From positions 310,001 to 374,000 of the forward strand of contig JAFFJZ010000091.1 of assembly GCA_018340375.1 (NCBI GenBank): DNA of 64,000 bases, in the 5' to 3' direction. The translations under genes were made by a program, and so were the position numbers. Numbering within the stretch: the first letter of the stretch is position 1; the number at the start of each line of letters is the position of its first letter. Below the pieces are notes generated by a model, which worked only from the letters and a program-made list of their open reading frames with translations, did not search any database and was not told where the DNA came from. This document shows, piece by piece, positions 43,966-55,607 of this stretch. Source of the DNA: Gonatopus flavifemur (taxonomy: Eukaryota; Arthropoda; Insecta; Hymenoptera; Dryinidae).

Positions 43966-44629
43966 GGGGCATTCCATACCGAATCGACCACTTTTAACCT
44001 CGACCCCTTTCGATTCGGCTGAAAGTTTTCCATCCTTTTCTATCCTGTGGGAAACGGTTCCCAGAATTTCTTCAAATTTTTCCACCCAATCCAAAAAAAG
44101 TTATGAACTTTCAAAAAAAATGACTGTTTTCTTTTCAATTTGCCATATCTCTGTCGAAAACCAGCCCACCGGGACGTTCTTGGTCTCAAAATTTTCGTAA
44201 TTGAATATGCTTTTAGAAAAAAAATATGAAAAAAAATTTCAAGTATTCAACTCTATGAAATTTTCGAGGAAAATCGCTAATTTCCTGAATTTCGCCACTC
44301 ATGATTTTTTTTTATCCTCTCAAAGAAAACTTCAATCAATTCTGCGGCGATCCCCACTACTTCCATAATGGGCCGAATTTTCTTTCTATTTTTTTTTAAT
44401 TGCAGAAAAAATTCTTCAAAACTGTTTTTTTGAGAAACTTTGTTCATAAAAAAAATATGAATGCGAATAAATGATTTTTTGGTATAACATGCTCAATTTA
44501 TGTATAAACGTAGATTTCTCGTGATTGGTTGCAAGTTTGGACTGCAGTTCAAACTCACAACTAATGACCAGGAATCTACGTTTCATACGATTAACATTGA
44601 ATACTTTTAATAATGATACAACGAATAGT

Positions 44630-45744
44630 TCACTTCATTTTTCTCTGCCGCTTAAATATTTTACATATCCTATGTTCATTCGAGTTTGAAAAGTTTTCAA
44701 CATATAAACAACCATCTGTTTCTGGAATGACACTGTGTAGTTGATGAGTTCCCGTGATTGATTCGGTTTTCAAAAATCGACCATTCAAATCATTCACAGC
44801 TGTATTATAATCCTCTTCTGGAGAAAACCTAACAGTGATATTTGGAAGGTTACCCGGTGAAGAAGCCCAATCGAAGAGTTCATAAGGTGTCGTTATTTGT
44901 TTATCAACCGCCAGTTGGAGACTTGCTCTCGCTGCTTGTCGTTTGATAGTACCACCAATACCGTCCCACGGACCTTTGCCATGGGCCGTCGCGAAAAAAT
45001 GCCATTCACTGGGTATGCTGAAATCGCTTGCATAGTAATATATGTTAACAAAATTCTTGTAGTTTTTGAATTGTTGAGGTGCCTCATCCGAGGGATTATG
45101 AATCTTGTCAACTTTTTCAGAAAAACTTTCAACAAAATCAGTAATTATTCTGATAAAAACATGAACAGCGACAGCATCATGATTATTACAATCTGGGATA
45201 ATCACTAGACTTTTGTGTTCCAGTTCATTATCCACTTTGAAATAAATAACAACCGGAAAAACCGTTGCTTGGTCATTGTTCCAGTGAAAACCAGATGCCG
45301 CATTTTGCACTACAAAAGCATAATTTCCTGCGAAATCACAAATAATGATAAACTCATTTGATTTCACTGATTCTTTCAATGCTTTCAGAAATTTCGCTCG
45401 TTCATTAGCAATGAATGAGTGAGGTAGAAGAGTTTTCAACTCGCTACAAAAATCTTTGACGAATTCATCTGTTGGCTTAATCAAAGTTTCTAGACTACTT
45501 CTCGGCTTTGATACCCAATACTCATATGTAATATTTTCGATTCCATGATTATCAAAACATGTCAGTAAAGTGGTAGTTAATTCATATACTCCTGGACAGG
45601 CTTCACATTTACCCAAGTAACATTGAAACGACGGATTTTCACATATGATCATGCTGAAGCAATCGTTATAGTGTTTTATGGGTTTTTCCGTGTTCTCCGT
45701 TGGAGAATAGAAATTTCCACCTCAAATAAAAGTTATTCAATGAA
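44630..45744 (-). pseudogene. Transposase-like protein of copy B, C-terminal half
   Basis: The open 340-codon frame has CLGKCEACPG near the start, LPHSFIANERAKFLKALKES, FIIICDFAGNYAFV (likely catalytic Asp), GFHWNNDQATVFPVV and DEAPQQFKNYKNF, then SEWHFFATAHGKGPWDGIGG and a TIKRQAARASLQ end. It matches copy A motif by motif. The N-terminal half is on the far side of the piggyBac. It ends at 44630, just inside the left terminal repeat. Confidence 0.6.
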
Positions 45745-45799
45745 CCCTTTGCGGCATACACTTTTCAGATGAACGGTTTTTCATGAAAATTGGTATATA

Positions 45800-46590
45800 T
45801 AGGTTTTTGAGGTCGCTGATTACGAATCTGGACTCAGATTTGCAAATCTCAAGATGGCGGATTCAAGATGGCGGCGAAAAATATTAAACAATGGGGGATT
45901 TCGCTGAAACTCACGTGTCGGGGATTTTTCGGCTCGCTGATTACGAATCTGGGCTCAGATTTCCAAAATTCAGAATGGTGGATTCAATATGGCGGTGGAA
46001 AATTTTGAAAATTGCGGAGTTTTGCTGAAACTCACGTGTCGGGGATTTTTTGGGTTGCTAATTACGAATATGAACGCAGATTTGCAAACTTCAAGATGGC
46101 GGCGGAAAATTTTCAAAATTGGGGGATTTCGCTGAAATTCACGTGTCGGGGATTTTCCGGATCGCTGATTACGAATCTCAACTCAGATTTCCGGAATTCA
46201 AGATGGCGGATTCAATGTGGCGGTGGAAAATTTAAAAAATTGCGGCATTTTGCTGAAACTCACGTGTCGAGGATTTTCCGGGTCGCTGATTACGAATCTG
46301 AACTCAGATTTCCAAAATTGAAAATGGAGGATTCATGATGGCGACGGAAAATTCGGAAAATTGCGGAATCCTGCTGGGAAATACGTGCCAGGGATTTTTC
46401 AGGTCGCCAATTACGAATCTGGAACAGATTTTGAGAATTCAAAATGTCAGATTCAAGGTGGTGACGGAAAATTTTGAAAATCGTGTAACCATGCTGAACT
46501 CCATGCACGGAGGGGCTTTCGGTTCGTTGATTGCGAATTCAAACTCAAATTTCAAAAATTTGAAGAGCAAATTCAGATGGCGTTAGAAGA
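45800..46590 (+). repeat. Tandem array of ~120-bp GGCGG units (about seven units)
   Basis: The anchor GCTGATTACGAATCT recurs at about 45816, 45936, 46056, 46153, 46273 and further, each unit carrying CAAGATGGCGGATTCAA. Units vary from about 97 to 131 bp. It is the same family as the arrays at 31.7 and 59.4 kb. Confidence 0.8.
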
Positions 46591-47144
46591 CTTGGGGAAC
46601 CGGGATTTTGCAAAAAGCTTGTGAACTCATTGTTTTTGAATCAATCACCGTAGACCAACTTCTTTTTTTGGAATTCAATATTTTTCATTCGAATAATGAA
46701 CAAGGAATGAAAGAAATGAACATTTGAAGATCGAACAATTAAGAAAGAGGAATTTATTTGTCAATCGTTTGGGGAACCTTATTTTTCGACAATGAATTCT
46801 CATAGATTTAGGCTCCAATTAAAGTCACCACGTTTGGTTGATTCCAGAGACACGGACGTGGACGTAGCGGCGATTGTCTCCATTTTTTTTTCTTTAATTT
46901 TTTTAAATCTTTTGATTTTTAATCTTTTTTATTTTGTATTTTCTAATTTCTTTTCATTTTGTATTCTTTCTTCATATCGTCTCTTTATATTTCTTTTATT
47001 TATTCCAAATTTCTCAACTTTTCATCGAAAATTTTTCAATCATTTCTCATTTTCAACTCTTCAGTTTCTACAGTTTTCTTTATAGCATGAAGTTTCACAA
47101 TTTTGTGTTCTCAATTTTATGGTTCTACAATTTATGTATAAGAA
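46591..47144. other. T-rich low-complexity stretch
   Basis: Long TTTT/TTTTA runs on the plus strand at 46880-47080 give Phe/Leu-rich frames that are not real genes. Nothing else recognised. Confidence 0.5.
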
Positions 47145-48805
47145 TGTTCATGCATGGTAATTCCGAAAACAATTTCTATCATGTTTTATGCACAATGGCA
47201 CATTGCAAGTACTGCAGGTATATGAAGTCCTGCAAGGTTGACTCTTTGTACTACAGAAAGCACAACGTCTTGTGACGCTCACACATACGGGCATATGACA
47301 TGATTGAGATCGTCTTGTCTCAAAAGATACTGTAGGTTTTCTGACTACGTTTGATGGAGATGTTTTTTGACATTTTCTTCCCGTAGGTGTAGGTAAACGA
47401 TGGCTTGCCAATTGATCTACTGAAAATGACCTGAATTTTTCTGATGCCATTGGATGTGCTGGATTTCTGGTATTGTAAATAATCAATGCATTTATAATGG
47501 CTACCTCTAAAAAATGTCAAAATATGCGGTGCCACCATTTTTTCGATTCCCTATCAATTTTGTAAGTTGATATGAGGTGATCAGATCTATCAACATATCC
47601 CATATTTTCATGATAGTCAGAGCACATAACTGGGCAAGTTACTGGTTTTAGAGAACCATCTTCTTGTATACGATTTGTCACAGTAACCTCACAAGGATCA
47701 TGATAGTTGGATAGAAAGAGAACAGCTTTTTCATCCATCCACTTGACCCAGCTAATTCCAGCACCACATGTACGGTATTCATACTGCCCATGCGCCATTT
47801 TTTCATCAGGAATAATGCTTTTTGGTAAACCCTCTCTGTTGGAACGAACAGTTCCACACGCAGACACTTTATCTTTTTTCAAATCTATCATAAGATCAAG
47901 ACCAGTAAAAAAATTATCGAAAAATACATGATGATTTTTTCCTACTGAGTTACGCGTCAAATCTCTCAGTACTCCGGCACCCAATTGCTTTTCAGCACTT
48001 TCAGCTTAACCTGTGTATACCTGAAACTCGCACACGTATCGCGATGCATCTGCGCGCGTCCAAACTTTGTATCCACGTTTTATGGGCTTGTTCGGCATGT
48101 ACTGCTTCAAACTGCTACGGCCTTTGAACTTGATCATGGATTCATCAATAGATTAGTTTTGGCTGGGTTTCCAACAATTCTTGGGAGTTTCGGATAATTT
48201 ATCTAAGAATGGTCTTAGCTTATACGATTTATCATAATTTTTATCTCCTTTTCTCGGTTCTTGACTGTTATCAGCCATGTGTAAATGACTCAGAAGAAAT
48301 GCAAACCTATGAACCGTCATCAATTTGCATATAAATGGATCATTCAATTTTGGATCTGTCCACCAATAATCGCGGTAAGAGGGGGGTTTTTCACGCTCAT
48401 CATTATATTTATAGCGAAAAACACTAGTAATTCCTCTTTGCTTATTGAATCAGCTTTAGTTTTTTTTTGTCTCAAGTACAGGTTCGTTTGTTCAACAATT
48501 GAATCTAAAAGTTCATGGGAGAACAGACAAAAATATGTCTAAAGGTGTGGTAACATCATCTGTAATATTTGGACCGACAGTTTCAGTATATGGGGAATCA
48601 TCTTGGGTTTTCCTTTTTTCCGCCCACATAAAATCATTATCATTGAATTCTATGTTATCATCATTAAAACTTTCTGAGTCAGGATAATCTTCAGAAAGAT
48701 TTCCTTCGCCATCACATTCAGTATAATCATTCTCAATATTATCATCATCACACAACCCATCGATAGATTCAGCATCACTGGGAATATCAGTTATTTCATC
48801 CATAT
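47145..48805 (-). pseudogene. PiggyBac transposase, decayed
   Basis: N-terminal acidic region (from 48803, MDEITDIPSDAESIDGL), then FICKLMTVHRFAFLLSHLHM, a segment with YKVWTRADASRYVCEFQVYT (first Asp), NHHVFFDNFFTGLDLM (second Asp region), ACGTVRSNREGLP, VLFLSNYHDPCEVTV and GYVDRSDHLISTYKID. The C-terminal cysteine-rich domain is seen near 47200-47260 (CTKSQPC... CSTCNVPLCIKHDRNCF). An in-frame TAA near 48004 and frameshifts near 48150, 48500 and 47500 inactivate it. It would cut and paste at TTAA. Confidence 0.8.
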
Positions 48806-49261
48806 TTCGAAGTTATATGAAGTGATATGTCTTGTGCACCAAATATAAGTGATAGATGAACTTCAGTCGTTTCCACGACTGATGGAGAAGAATGCCTTTT
48901 CACACAAAAATTTGCGGAAGACAGTTTTTCACAATCCGGTTAGCCTGCCACACAAACGCGATCTTTAACACGGATAAGTTGTCTTTACTCAATATTAAAT
49001 AACAATAGACATATCTCAGTCAATACGAATATGTACTACAATAATTAATATTTCGATGATAGATACAAAAAACTAGTTGCGAAGTAGCGATGAAAACCCT
49101 AAGTCTATCATGCGTAGAGAATCAATTTTGAGTGGTAAAGCTTGAAATAAATATTATAATGGTATTTTGCACAAAAATAATAATATTTTGGAATATTTGT
49201 ATGGATTATGAAATCTGTACATATTATTATTTTTGCGTGAGTAATTTACGTCCCAGATAGC
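48806..49261. other. PiggyBac internal non-coding stretch
   Basis: Upstream of the transposase start. AT-rich, with no gene. Likely promoter and leader of the transposase. Confidence 0.4.
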
Positions 49262-50880
49262 ACAAGAGTTCTAAAAGTTTTTTCAATCGCCCGTTTGCCC
49301 TCACCAACCCCTTGATGGGGGTTGAATTTGAAAAATTCGGAAAAATTCAAATGTACGTGTATTTCTATGTTTTTTGGGATGCTAAAACCAAAAATGATAG
49401 GGGAAAAGAATTCCAATCCCTCTCTCACCCGCTAGCACCCTCCTACCACCCCCTGATGGGGGTTGAATTTTGAATTTTCATAAAAAATCCAAATGTATGT
49501 GGATTTCTATGTTTTTTGGGATGCTGAACCCAAAAATGATGAGGAAAAAGGATTCCAACCCCTATCTTACTCGCTGGCACCCTCCTACCACCCCCTGATC
49601 GGGGTTGAATTTTAAACTTTCGGAAAAAATTCCAATGTATGTGGATTTCTATGTTTTTTGGGATGCTTAAACCGGAAATGATAACAAAATAGAAATTCAA
49701 CCCCTCTCTCGCCCGCTAGCTCCCTCCCATCACCCCCTGATGGGGGCTGAATTTGAAACTCACGTGAAAAATTTGGATGTATATGTATTTTCATGTTTCC
49801 TGGGACGTTTGAATAAGAAATGATAACAAATAACGAATTTCACCGCTTTGTTACCCGCTAAGAGTAGACTAAATCATGAATGCATCTGATATTTCTATTT
49901 CATGAAGTATTGACGTTTACAACATAGGATACTGTTTAACTCGTTGAATCAACAAGTGATTGACTTTGGATCGCCGGAATTTTGAGTATTGAGCCCATGA
50001 AAGCTTTGGTTCTTCTGTTTCATCCTGAATCGATAGCGTAATTCGCTGAGAACTGACTTTCATGTGGATTCTACTAGGTTCTTTTGAATGATTGTACAGG
50101 ACTGTGAGGAGGTAATCGAGTCAGTGGATATTGTTGATTGCAGTTGTTTATGGTCTCAGCATCTCAAAGAACATAGAAATACACATACATCTCAATTTTG
50201 TGAGAAAATTTCAAATTCAACCCTCTTCAAGGGGGTAGTAAGGGGGTACTAGCGGGTGACAGAGAAGTTTGATTTGATATTTGTTATCATTTTTGATTCA
50301 AGCGTCCCAAAAAACATGGAAATACACATAGATTTGAATTTTTCACGTGAGTTTCAAATTCAACTCTCGTCCGGGGGTGGTAAGAGGGTGCTAGCGGGTA
50401 AGAGAGGGGTTGAATTTGTTATTTGTTATCATTTCTCATTCAAACATCCTAGAAAACATGAGAATACACATGCATTCAAATTTTTTTACGTGAGTTCCAA
50501 ACTCAGCCCTCATCAGGGGGTGATAGGAGACTGCTAGCGGGTGGGAGAGGATGGAATTCATTTTTTCTCATCATTTTTGGTTTGAGCATCCCAGAAAACA
50601 TAGAAATCCACATACATTTGAATTTTTTACGAAAGTTTAAACTTCAACCCCCATCAGGGGGTGGTAGGAGGGTGCTAGTGGATAAGAGAGGGGTTGGAAT
50701 TCTTTTTCCTTATCATTTTCGGGTTCAGCGTCCCAAAGGACATAGAAATATACGTACATATGAATTTTTCCGAATTTTTCAAATTCAACCCCCATCAAGG
50801 GGTTGGTGAGGGCAAACGGGCGATTGAAAAAATTTTTCATGCTCATATTCGGTCTCAGCGACCCCAAAAACGTAGGGATA
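49262..50880. repeat. Two inverted tandem arrays of ~142-bp units
   Basis: On the left (49262-49860) four units carry CCCCTGATGGGGGTTGAAT near 49310, 49451, 49595 and 49735. On the right (50160-50880) five units carry the inverse, CAACCCCCATCAGGGG-like, near 50215, 50357, 50504, 50647 and 50788. The arrays face each other around a 300-bp unique centre (49861-50159). Each unit also has a conserved TTTCTATGTTTTTTGGGATG segment. Confidence 0.8.
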
Positions 50881-51096
50881 GTGGGGTCTACCCTCTGGTT
50901 CATGACAATTTTTTGTGTGTGCCTGTGTTATTCAATGAACACGGTTTTTTTTCATTGTTTATTCATTTAAATCACAATTTGTAAAACGATTGACAATGTA
51001 TACGTGATGCCGAATACTTCCCAAGTCCTTATCTAAATCAAATTGAAAAAAAAACTGGGGGAAAAAGCGTTATATTGTCTCTGGTTAACTGTAAAC

Positions 51097-52457
51097 TTAG
51101 AACACATTGAGGTGGCTATTATAATAGCCACCATGCCGCAAAGGGTTAACAGAGAATTCACGTATTTGTAAATAAAAATTAATTTGATAATTACCCAGCA
51201 TCATAAACTTAACGTTCTGATGAATTGTACGAACACAGATGGTATGTGTTCCACTTGCTCCGGCTAACACACAATGTTTCGGTCGCAAGGAGGCGAATTT
51301 TAAAAATCCAACTTTCTCTAAAGGATTCATCACACAAAAACATTGGTACAGTTCTTTTATGTTCGAAAGGATGAGTCTTTTTTGGACGTGCACTCGATTG
51401 CCATCGTCACCTCGAACTGAAACAAAATCTTTCATGCCTGGCATCGGAGCACTATACTCATCGTCGTTGTAAGGATTAAAAACTCTCAATTTCACTTGAT
51501 CTGAAATTGTCTGACTTATGAAAGAAATGTTGAGAAATTAAATCTTCAGTGGTATTGAAAACATTCATTTCACGTCATATATACTCGATTCTGATTCAGG
51601 TACTGAAAGTATGCCTCTTTCTTCGATCAAGTTCTTAGCAACCCTTGACATATGCCTTGACGTATTCATAATTTCACAAATACGCCTCTCACTCCATTTT
51701 TCCGGTAATAATGTTGAGATTTGTATTTTTAAGGATTTTTCAGTTTTTTCATCGTTGAATTCGGTGTGCAGCATTTGAATTAGAGTTCGCAAATTTGCGC
51801 CATCATCATCAATTGATTCTTCATCGGTAAAAGAGAGTAGAATTTTTTTCGAATTATCGGAAATCTGATTTATCTTGTGATTCAAAAAGTAATTATTATT
51901 TAATTTTTTGGATGGAATCGGTGATTGATTCAACAATTGCAATGCTCGATTTATTATGGGTAATTGAGTTGTAACACTGACGTGTGATGCAGAGCTTGAT
52001 TGTGAATCTTTGGGTTCGCTATCAGACAACATAGAACCTTGAAGAGAATAATAAGATATGCATTTGCTAGGAATGTAGTTGAGGAATCATAAACAAATTT
52101 GAAAATTCAGAGCATTCGAATAAATAACTCAAGAAACTCACTTAATGATAACTGAAAATCCATGGTAGTATTGTGACTCTCATCAGTTGGACTATGATTC
52201 TCATTTTCATTTGAGCAATCTTCATGATCACTCCCATTATTATCATTATCATCAAAATTATCATTATCACTCTCATTCGTTTGTTGCCTCACGAACTCTG
52301 AAGCTTTCTTCCGGCACGAATTACACAATAAATAATTATCACCCAGTTTTAATGTCTTTTTCATAATATCAGTCGCTGGACGCAAACCAATCTTTTTGAG
52401 ATGAGATTTGATCTCAAAAGGATTACAACATCTATCAAATTGCTTTCCCGACGTCAT
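51097..52457 (-). pseudogene. Transposase-like protein of copy B, N-terminal half
   Basis: Starts at MTSGKQFDRCCNPFEIKSHL (52457) with a second cysteine pair (LLCNSCRKKASEFV), giving a zinc-finger-like N-terminus. A second block (52032-51565) has WSERRICEIMNTSRHMSRVA (helix-turn-helix-like). A third (51495-51097) has MPGMKDFVSVRGDDG, QKRLILSNIKELYQCF, FASLRPKHCVLAGASGTHTI and CVRTIHQNVKFM. Gaps between blocks may be introns (for example around 52033-52106 and 51496-51564). The protein is interrupted by piggyBac at 51145 and continues at 45744. Confidence 0.6.
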
Positions 52458-53510
52458 AATGCAAGAAACTCCAGGAAAATTATTGAAAACAATGTGAATT
52501 AGAATAAACAGAACGATAAGCAAACCAAATCAATACAGATTCATCAAGCCAATGACTTGTTTGTTTTTCAAGAAATGTGATAACAGACAGCTTTCAATGA
52601 ACACTGTAACATATGATAGATACACAGGTTGTGTTTTGGATGTCAACATAAAGTCGTGGTAGGTTTATGAAATAGAATCAATTCACGTGTGAGTTGACCG
52701 TAGGTAATTCTGTAATTATCTTAGCTCATCGATCATGCGCTACTTCACCGATTTGATTGATGTACTGAATTTCAGTACTGTTCATGTCAGAAAGAAATTC
52801 ATCATCATATGCTTAGAAAAGTATATTTGATTGTGAAACATAATGACGGTGAACGAAATGATTCAAACGCTGAAGAAAAATAAAATGAATTATTTTTTGT
52901 ATTATTACCAAAAATATAATCGTATGAAACGTACATTCCTAGTCATTAGTTGAGAGTTTGGACTATGAATCAAACATGATATACCAAAAAATGATTCATT
53001 TGCATTCATATTTTGTTTATAAACAAAGTTTCTCAAAAAAACAATTTTGAAAAATTTTTTCTGCAATTAAAAAAAAATGAAAAGAAAATTCGGTCCATTA
53101 TGGGAGTAGTGGGGATCGCCGCAGAATTGATTGAAGTTTCCTTTGAAAAAATAAAAAAAAAACAAAAGTGGCGGAATTCAGAAAATTAGCGATTTTTCTC
53201 AGAAATCGCAAAAATTCCATACAGTTGAATACTTGAAATTTTTTTCATATCTTTTTTCTAAAAGCACATTCAATTACAAAAATTTTGAGACCAAGAACGT
53301 CCCGATTGGCTGATTTTTGACAAAGATATGACAAATTGAAAAAAAAACAATCATTTTTCTGAAAAATTCATAACTTTTTTGGATTGGGTAAAAAAATTTG
53401 AAAAAATTCTGGGAACCGTTTTCCATAGGGTAGAAAAGGATGGAAAACTTTCAGCCAAATCAAAAGGGGTCGAGGTCAAAAGTGGTCGATTTGGTATGGA
53501 TTCCCCCATC

Positions 53511-54925
53511 CATATTCAAGGCTTTAGACTCATTTATCATACCCCAATCAGTTGACTTGGACTTAAAAGGGACTGGATTTAATAAATCTCGGGCAAACTT
53601 CATTTTTTCTTCAGTTTCACGAATTATACAGCACTCATCAAAATTACTGGCTGTAATTCTAATTCGGTGTTCTGGAAACCAAGTTTTGCTTAAACTTTGT
53701 CCTCTTGTCTCTTTTCCAATTTTTTCAATTTCATCAAGAGTAATAACTGACAATTTGAATTCATTGAGGAGTCTTTCTTCTGGGTTGATATTGTGATAAG
53801 AATGGTCCCAAAGTGCAGCGTAAATGTTAGCTGGTTTAAAAAACCGAGGAAACGGCATTGTGCTTCCGTCAATTGCAGGAAACTTTATGGCCCGGTTCCG
53901 CCGATTATCACAATAATTTTTCTTCTTCATAATATTAGGGTCCCAAACTGCTGAATCCGGAGCAGGAAGGAGGTTTGGATTTTTCTTGGGCAACAGCTTA
54001 GCTTTTATAGGGGATCCAAAATAACTTTTGGACGGTCGTTGAAATGTTTGTAATTGTTGGGTGCAAACTGTTTTTGAAATCATTTTTCTCTCCCTTCCCT
54101 GTAATAAAAATAAATTCCTTTTCATGATCAGATGACATTTTTGGCATGTTTTCATGCGATAAATCATAACTACTGACTTTGTTCATTATTACCATTTGTT
54201 CCATTGCCCACAGAAGCACCGCAATATGTTTGCAATGAGCAGTGTCACCACTACCTACAGCGCATTCACAATGTGTGCCTTCAATGAATCCGTTGTTTGA
54301 TATTCTGATATCACATGCATACTGTACAGATTTTTTCATCTGTGCTAAACACTGTCCCTGAACAAATGTAACATCTTCACTTTCAGCTATCCTAGCATAG
54401 AGTAAATACTTGTACATCTCTTTACCAAGATTTGTATTCACATTATATCTGCAAAGAATCAGAAGTACATATAACATCAGGTTATATTTTTTTTCCAATT
54501 CGTTTTTTCTTATAACATATTCATTCAATACCTTTTCAGAAACAGATGAACTTGATTTGCTGATATGATAGGAATTTTTGTATGGCCGTTAATATCCCTG
54601 TTTTGAGAAACCTTTGGTGTCCAAAATGCTGTGTCCAGCTCTTGTGGATTTGATTGAAAAAAATCTTCATTCTGGTCGTAGAATATCAACCTAAATCATA
54701 AGGCATTAGAAATATTTTTTTTTTAATAATTATATGGATCAATTTCAACTTTTTCTTGGTCGACTTTTTATTGTAATGACATGGGGTTAGGTTATGCCAA
54801 AAAATTATTATAACATACCGTTCTTGCAAATCCTTCTTTTTCCCTGTAACACGAAGTCCACGCTTTCTTAATTCCTGTTTTAGTTGATCGCTCGGCTATG
54901 AAGAATACTTATCAATCACGCTCAT
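53511..54925 (-). pseudogene. SAP-SWIM-YqaJ nuclease gene, 5' part
   Basis: Starts at MSVIDKYSS (54925) and runs into a SAP-like helix pair (QLKQELRKRGLRVTGKKKDL). A stop codon breaks the first exon after nine codons. Intron 1 (about 54696-54819, GTATGT...TTTAG) and intron 2 (about 54450-54541, GTATTG...TTGCAG) join in frame. Exon 3 has a SWIM zinc finger (HCECAVGSGDTAHCKHIAVL). After a frameshift near 54100 comes LQTFQRPSKSYFGSPIKAK, DEIEKIGKETRGQSLSKTWF and RIRITASNFDECC, the N-terminal half of the YqaJ fold. Transposon B cuts it at 53510. SAP and SWIM suggest DNA binding and YqaJ a 5'-3' exonuclease. Related eukaryotic genes are poorly characterised. Confidence 0.65.
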
Positions 54926-55607
54926 ATTGCACGATATTGTACACGGGATACTTTGGATCGTTTGAATGTCTGCGCCACATGGTACGTTCTATGATGCTGC
55001 CGCCTAGGCCGAGTTTGACATAAACGGAACCGTATTGATCAACTGTTCACGGTCATAAATAATCAGTCAATTTTATTTCTGATTTGAAAAAGTATCACAT
55101 GTATATTATATCTTTATGTATGTGTGAGTATGCTACGATTGTTCGTGTTAGTACATATACCTATATCCTACTATAGTGGTGTGTGTAAATTTTAGTTCGC
55201 GCCCATGCGTCAGGTAGCGCTGCAGTACGTATTTCGGAATACTGTTAGAGCTTGGGTACTCTAAGTAAGTCGCGCTATTGTGAACCATGTTGAATATGTC
55301 CCTCATTTTGCACTCGATTGATCAGAAAATTTCTTTGAACATTGATGCCAACTTTGTAGCTCTGAGTTTTTCCAAATCGAAAATTCCCTCGACACTCTTT
55401 TCCGTGCCCATACATCACCAGGTACTGTCAACATCCTTGGAACGTCTTTTGAAACATTGGAATGTTAATAACTTAATTCTTGATGATTTACATTCTGTCA
55501 ATAGTTTTGAACTTCTGAAATGGAATCTTTCCAAATATTCAATACAAAACATATTATATTCTTACGGTTTTTTGGTACTTCTTTCCCTAGTCAAACTATG
55601 AATATAC
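54926..55607. other. Upstream flank of the YqaJ gene
   Basis: No gene seen beyond a 104-codon plus-strand frame (55287-55601) without domain. It would contain the YqaJ promoter. Confidence 0.35.

Larger units (their letters stand above)
45745..51145 (-). mobile_element. PiggyBac-type transposon, ~5.4 kb, inserted in transposon B
   Basis: Inverted ends CCCTTTGCGGCA (45745) and TGCCGCAAAGGG (ending 51145) are followed by TTAA on the right (51146-51149) and TGAA on the left (45741-45744), a TTAA duplication with one change. It holds a broken piggyBac transposase on the minus strand plus two kinds of tandem arrays. The size is large for the superfamily because of the arrays. Confidence 0.8.
43966..53510 (-). 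mobile_element. Unclassified DNA transposon B inserted in the YqaJ gene
   Basis: The terminal repeats (43966-44595 and about 52910-53510, ~600 bp) are inverted copies: left end GGGGCATTCCATACCG, right end inverted GGGGGAATCCATACC. CATAT flanks it on both sides (43961-43965 and 53511-53515), a likely 5-bp duplication. The nuclease coding sequence resumes on both sides. Between the repeats is a minus-strand transposase-like gene, itself split by a piggyBac at 45745-51145. Confidence 0.75.

Noticed and set aside
46792..47275. Phe/Leu-rich frames that look like membrane proteins
   Set aside because: They arise from T-rich low-complexity DNA and show no start context or domain.
49262..50880. Possible CRISPR array
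   Set aside because: Units of ~142 bp vary along their whole length, form mirrored sets and lie in a eukaryotic transposon. No short identical repeats with unique spacers.
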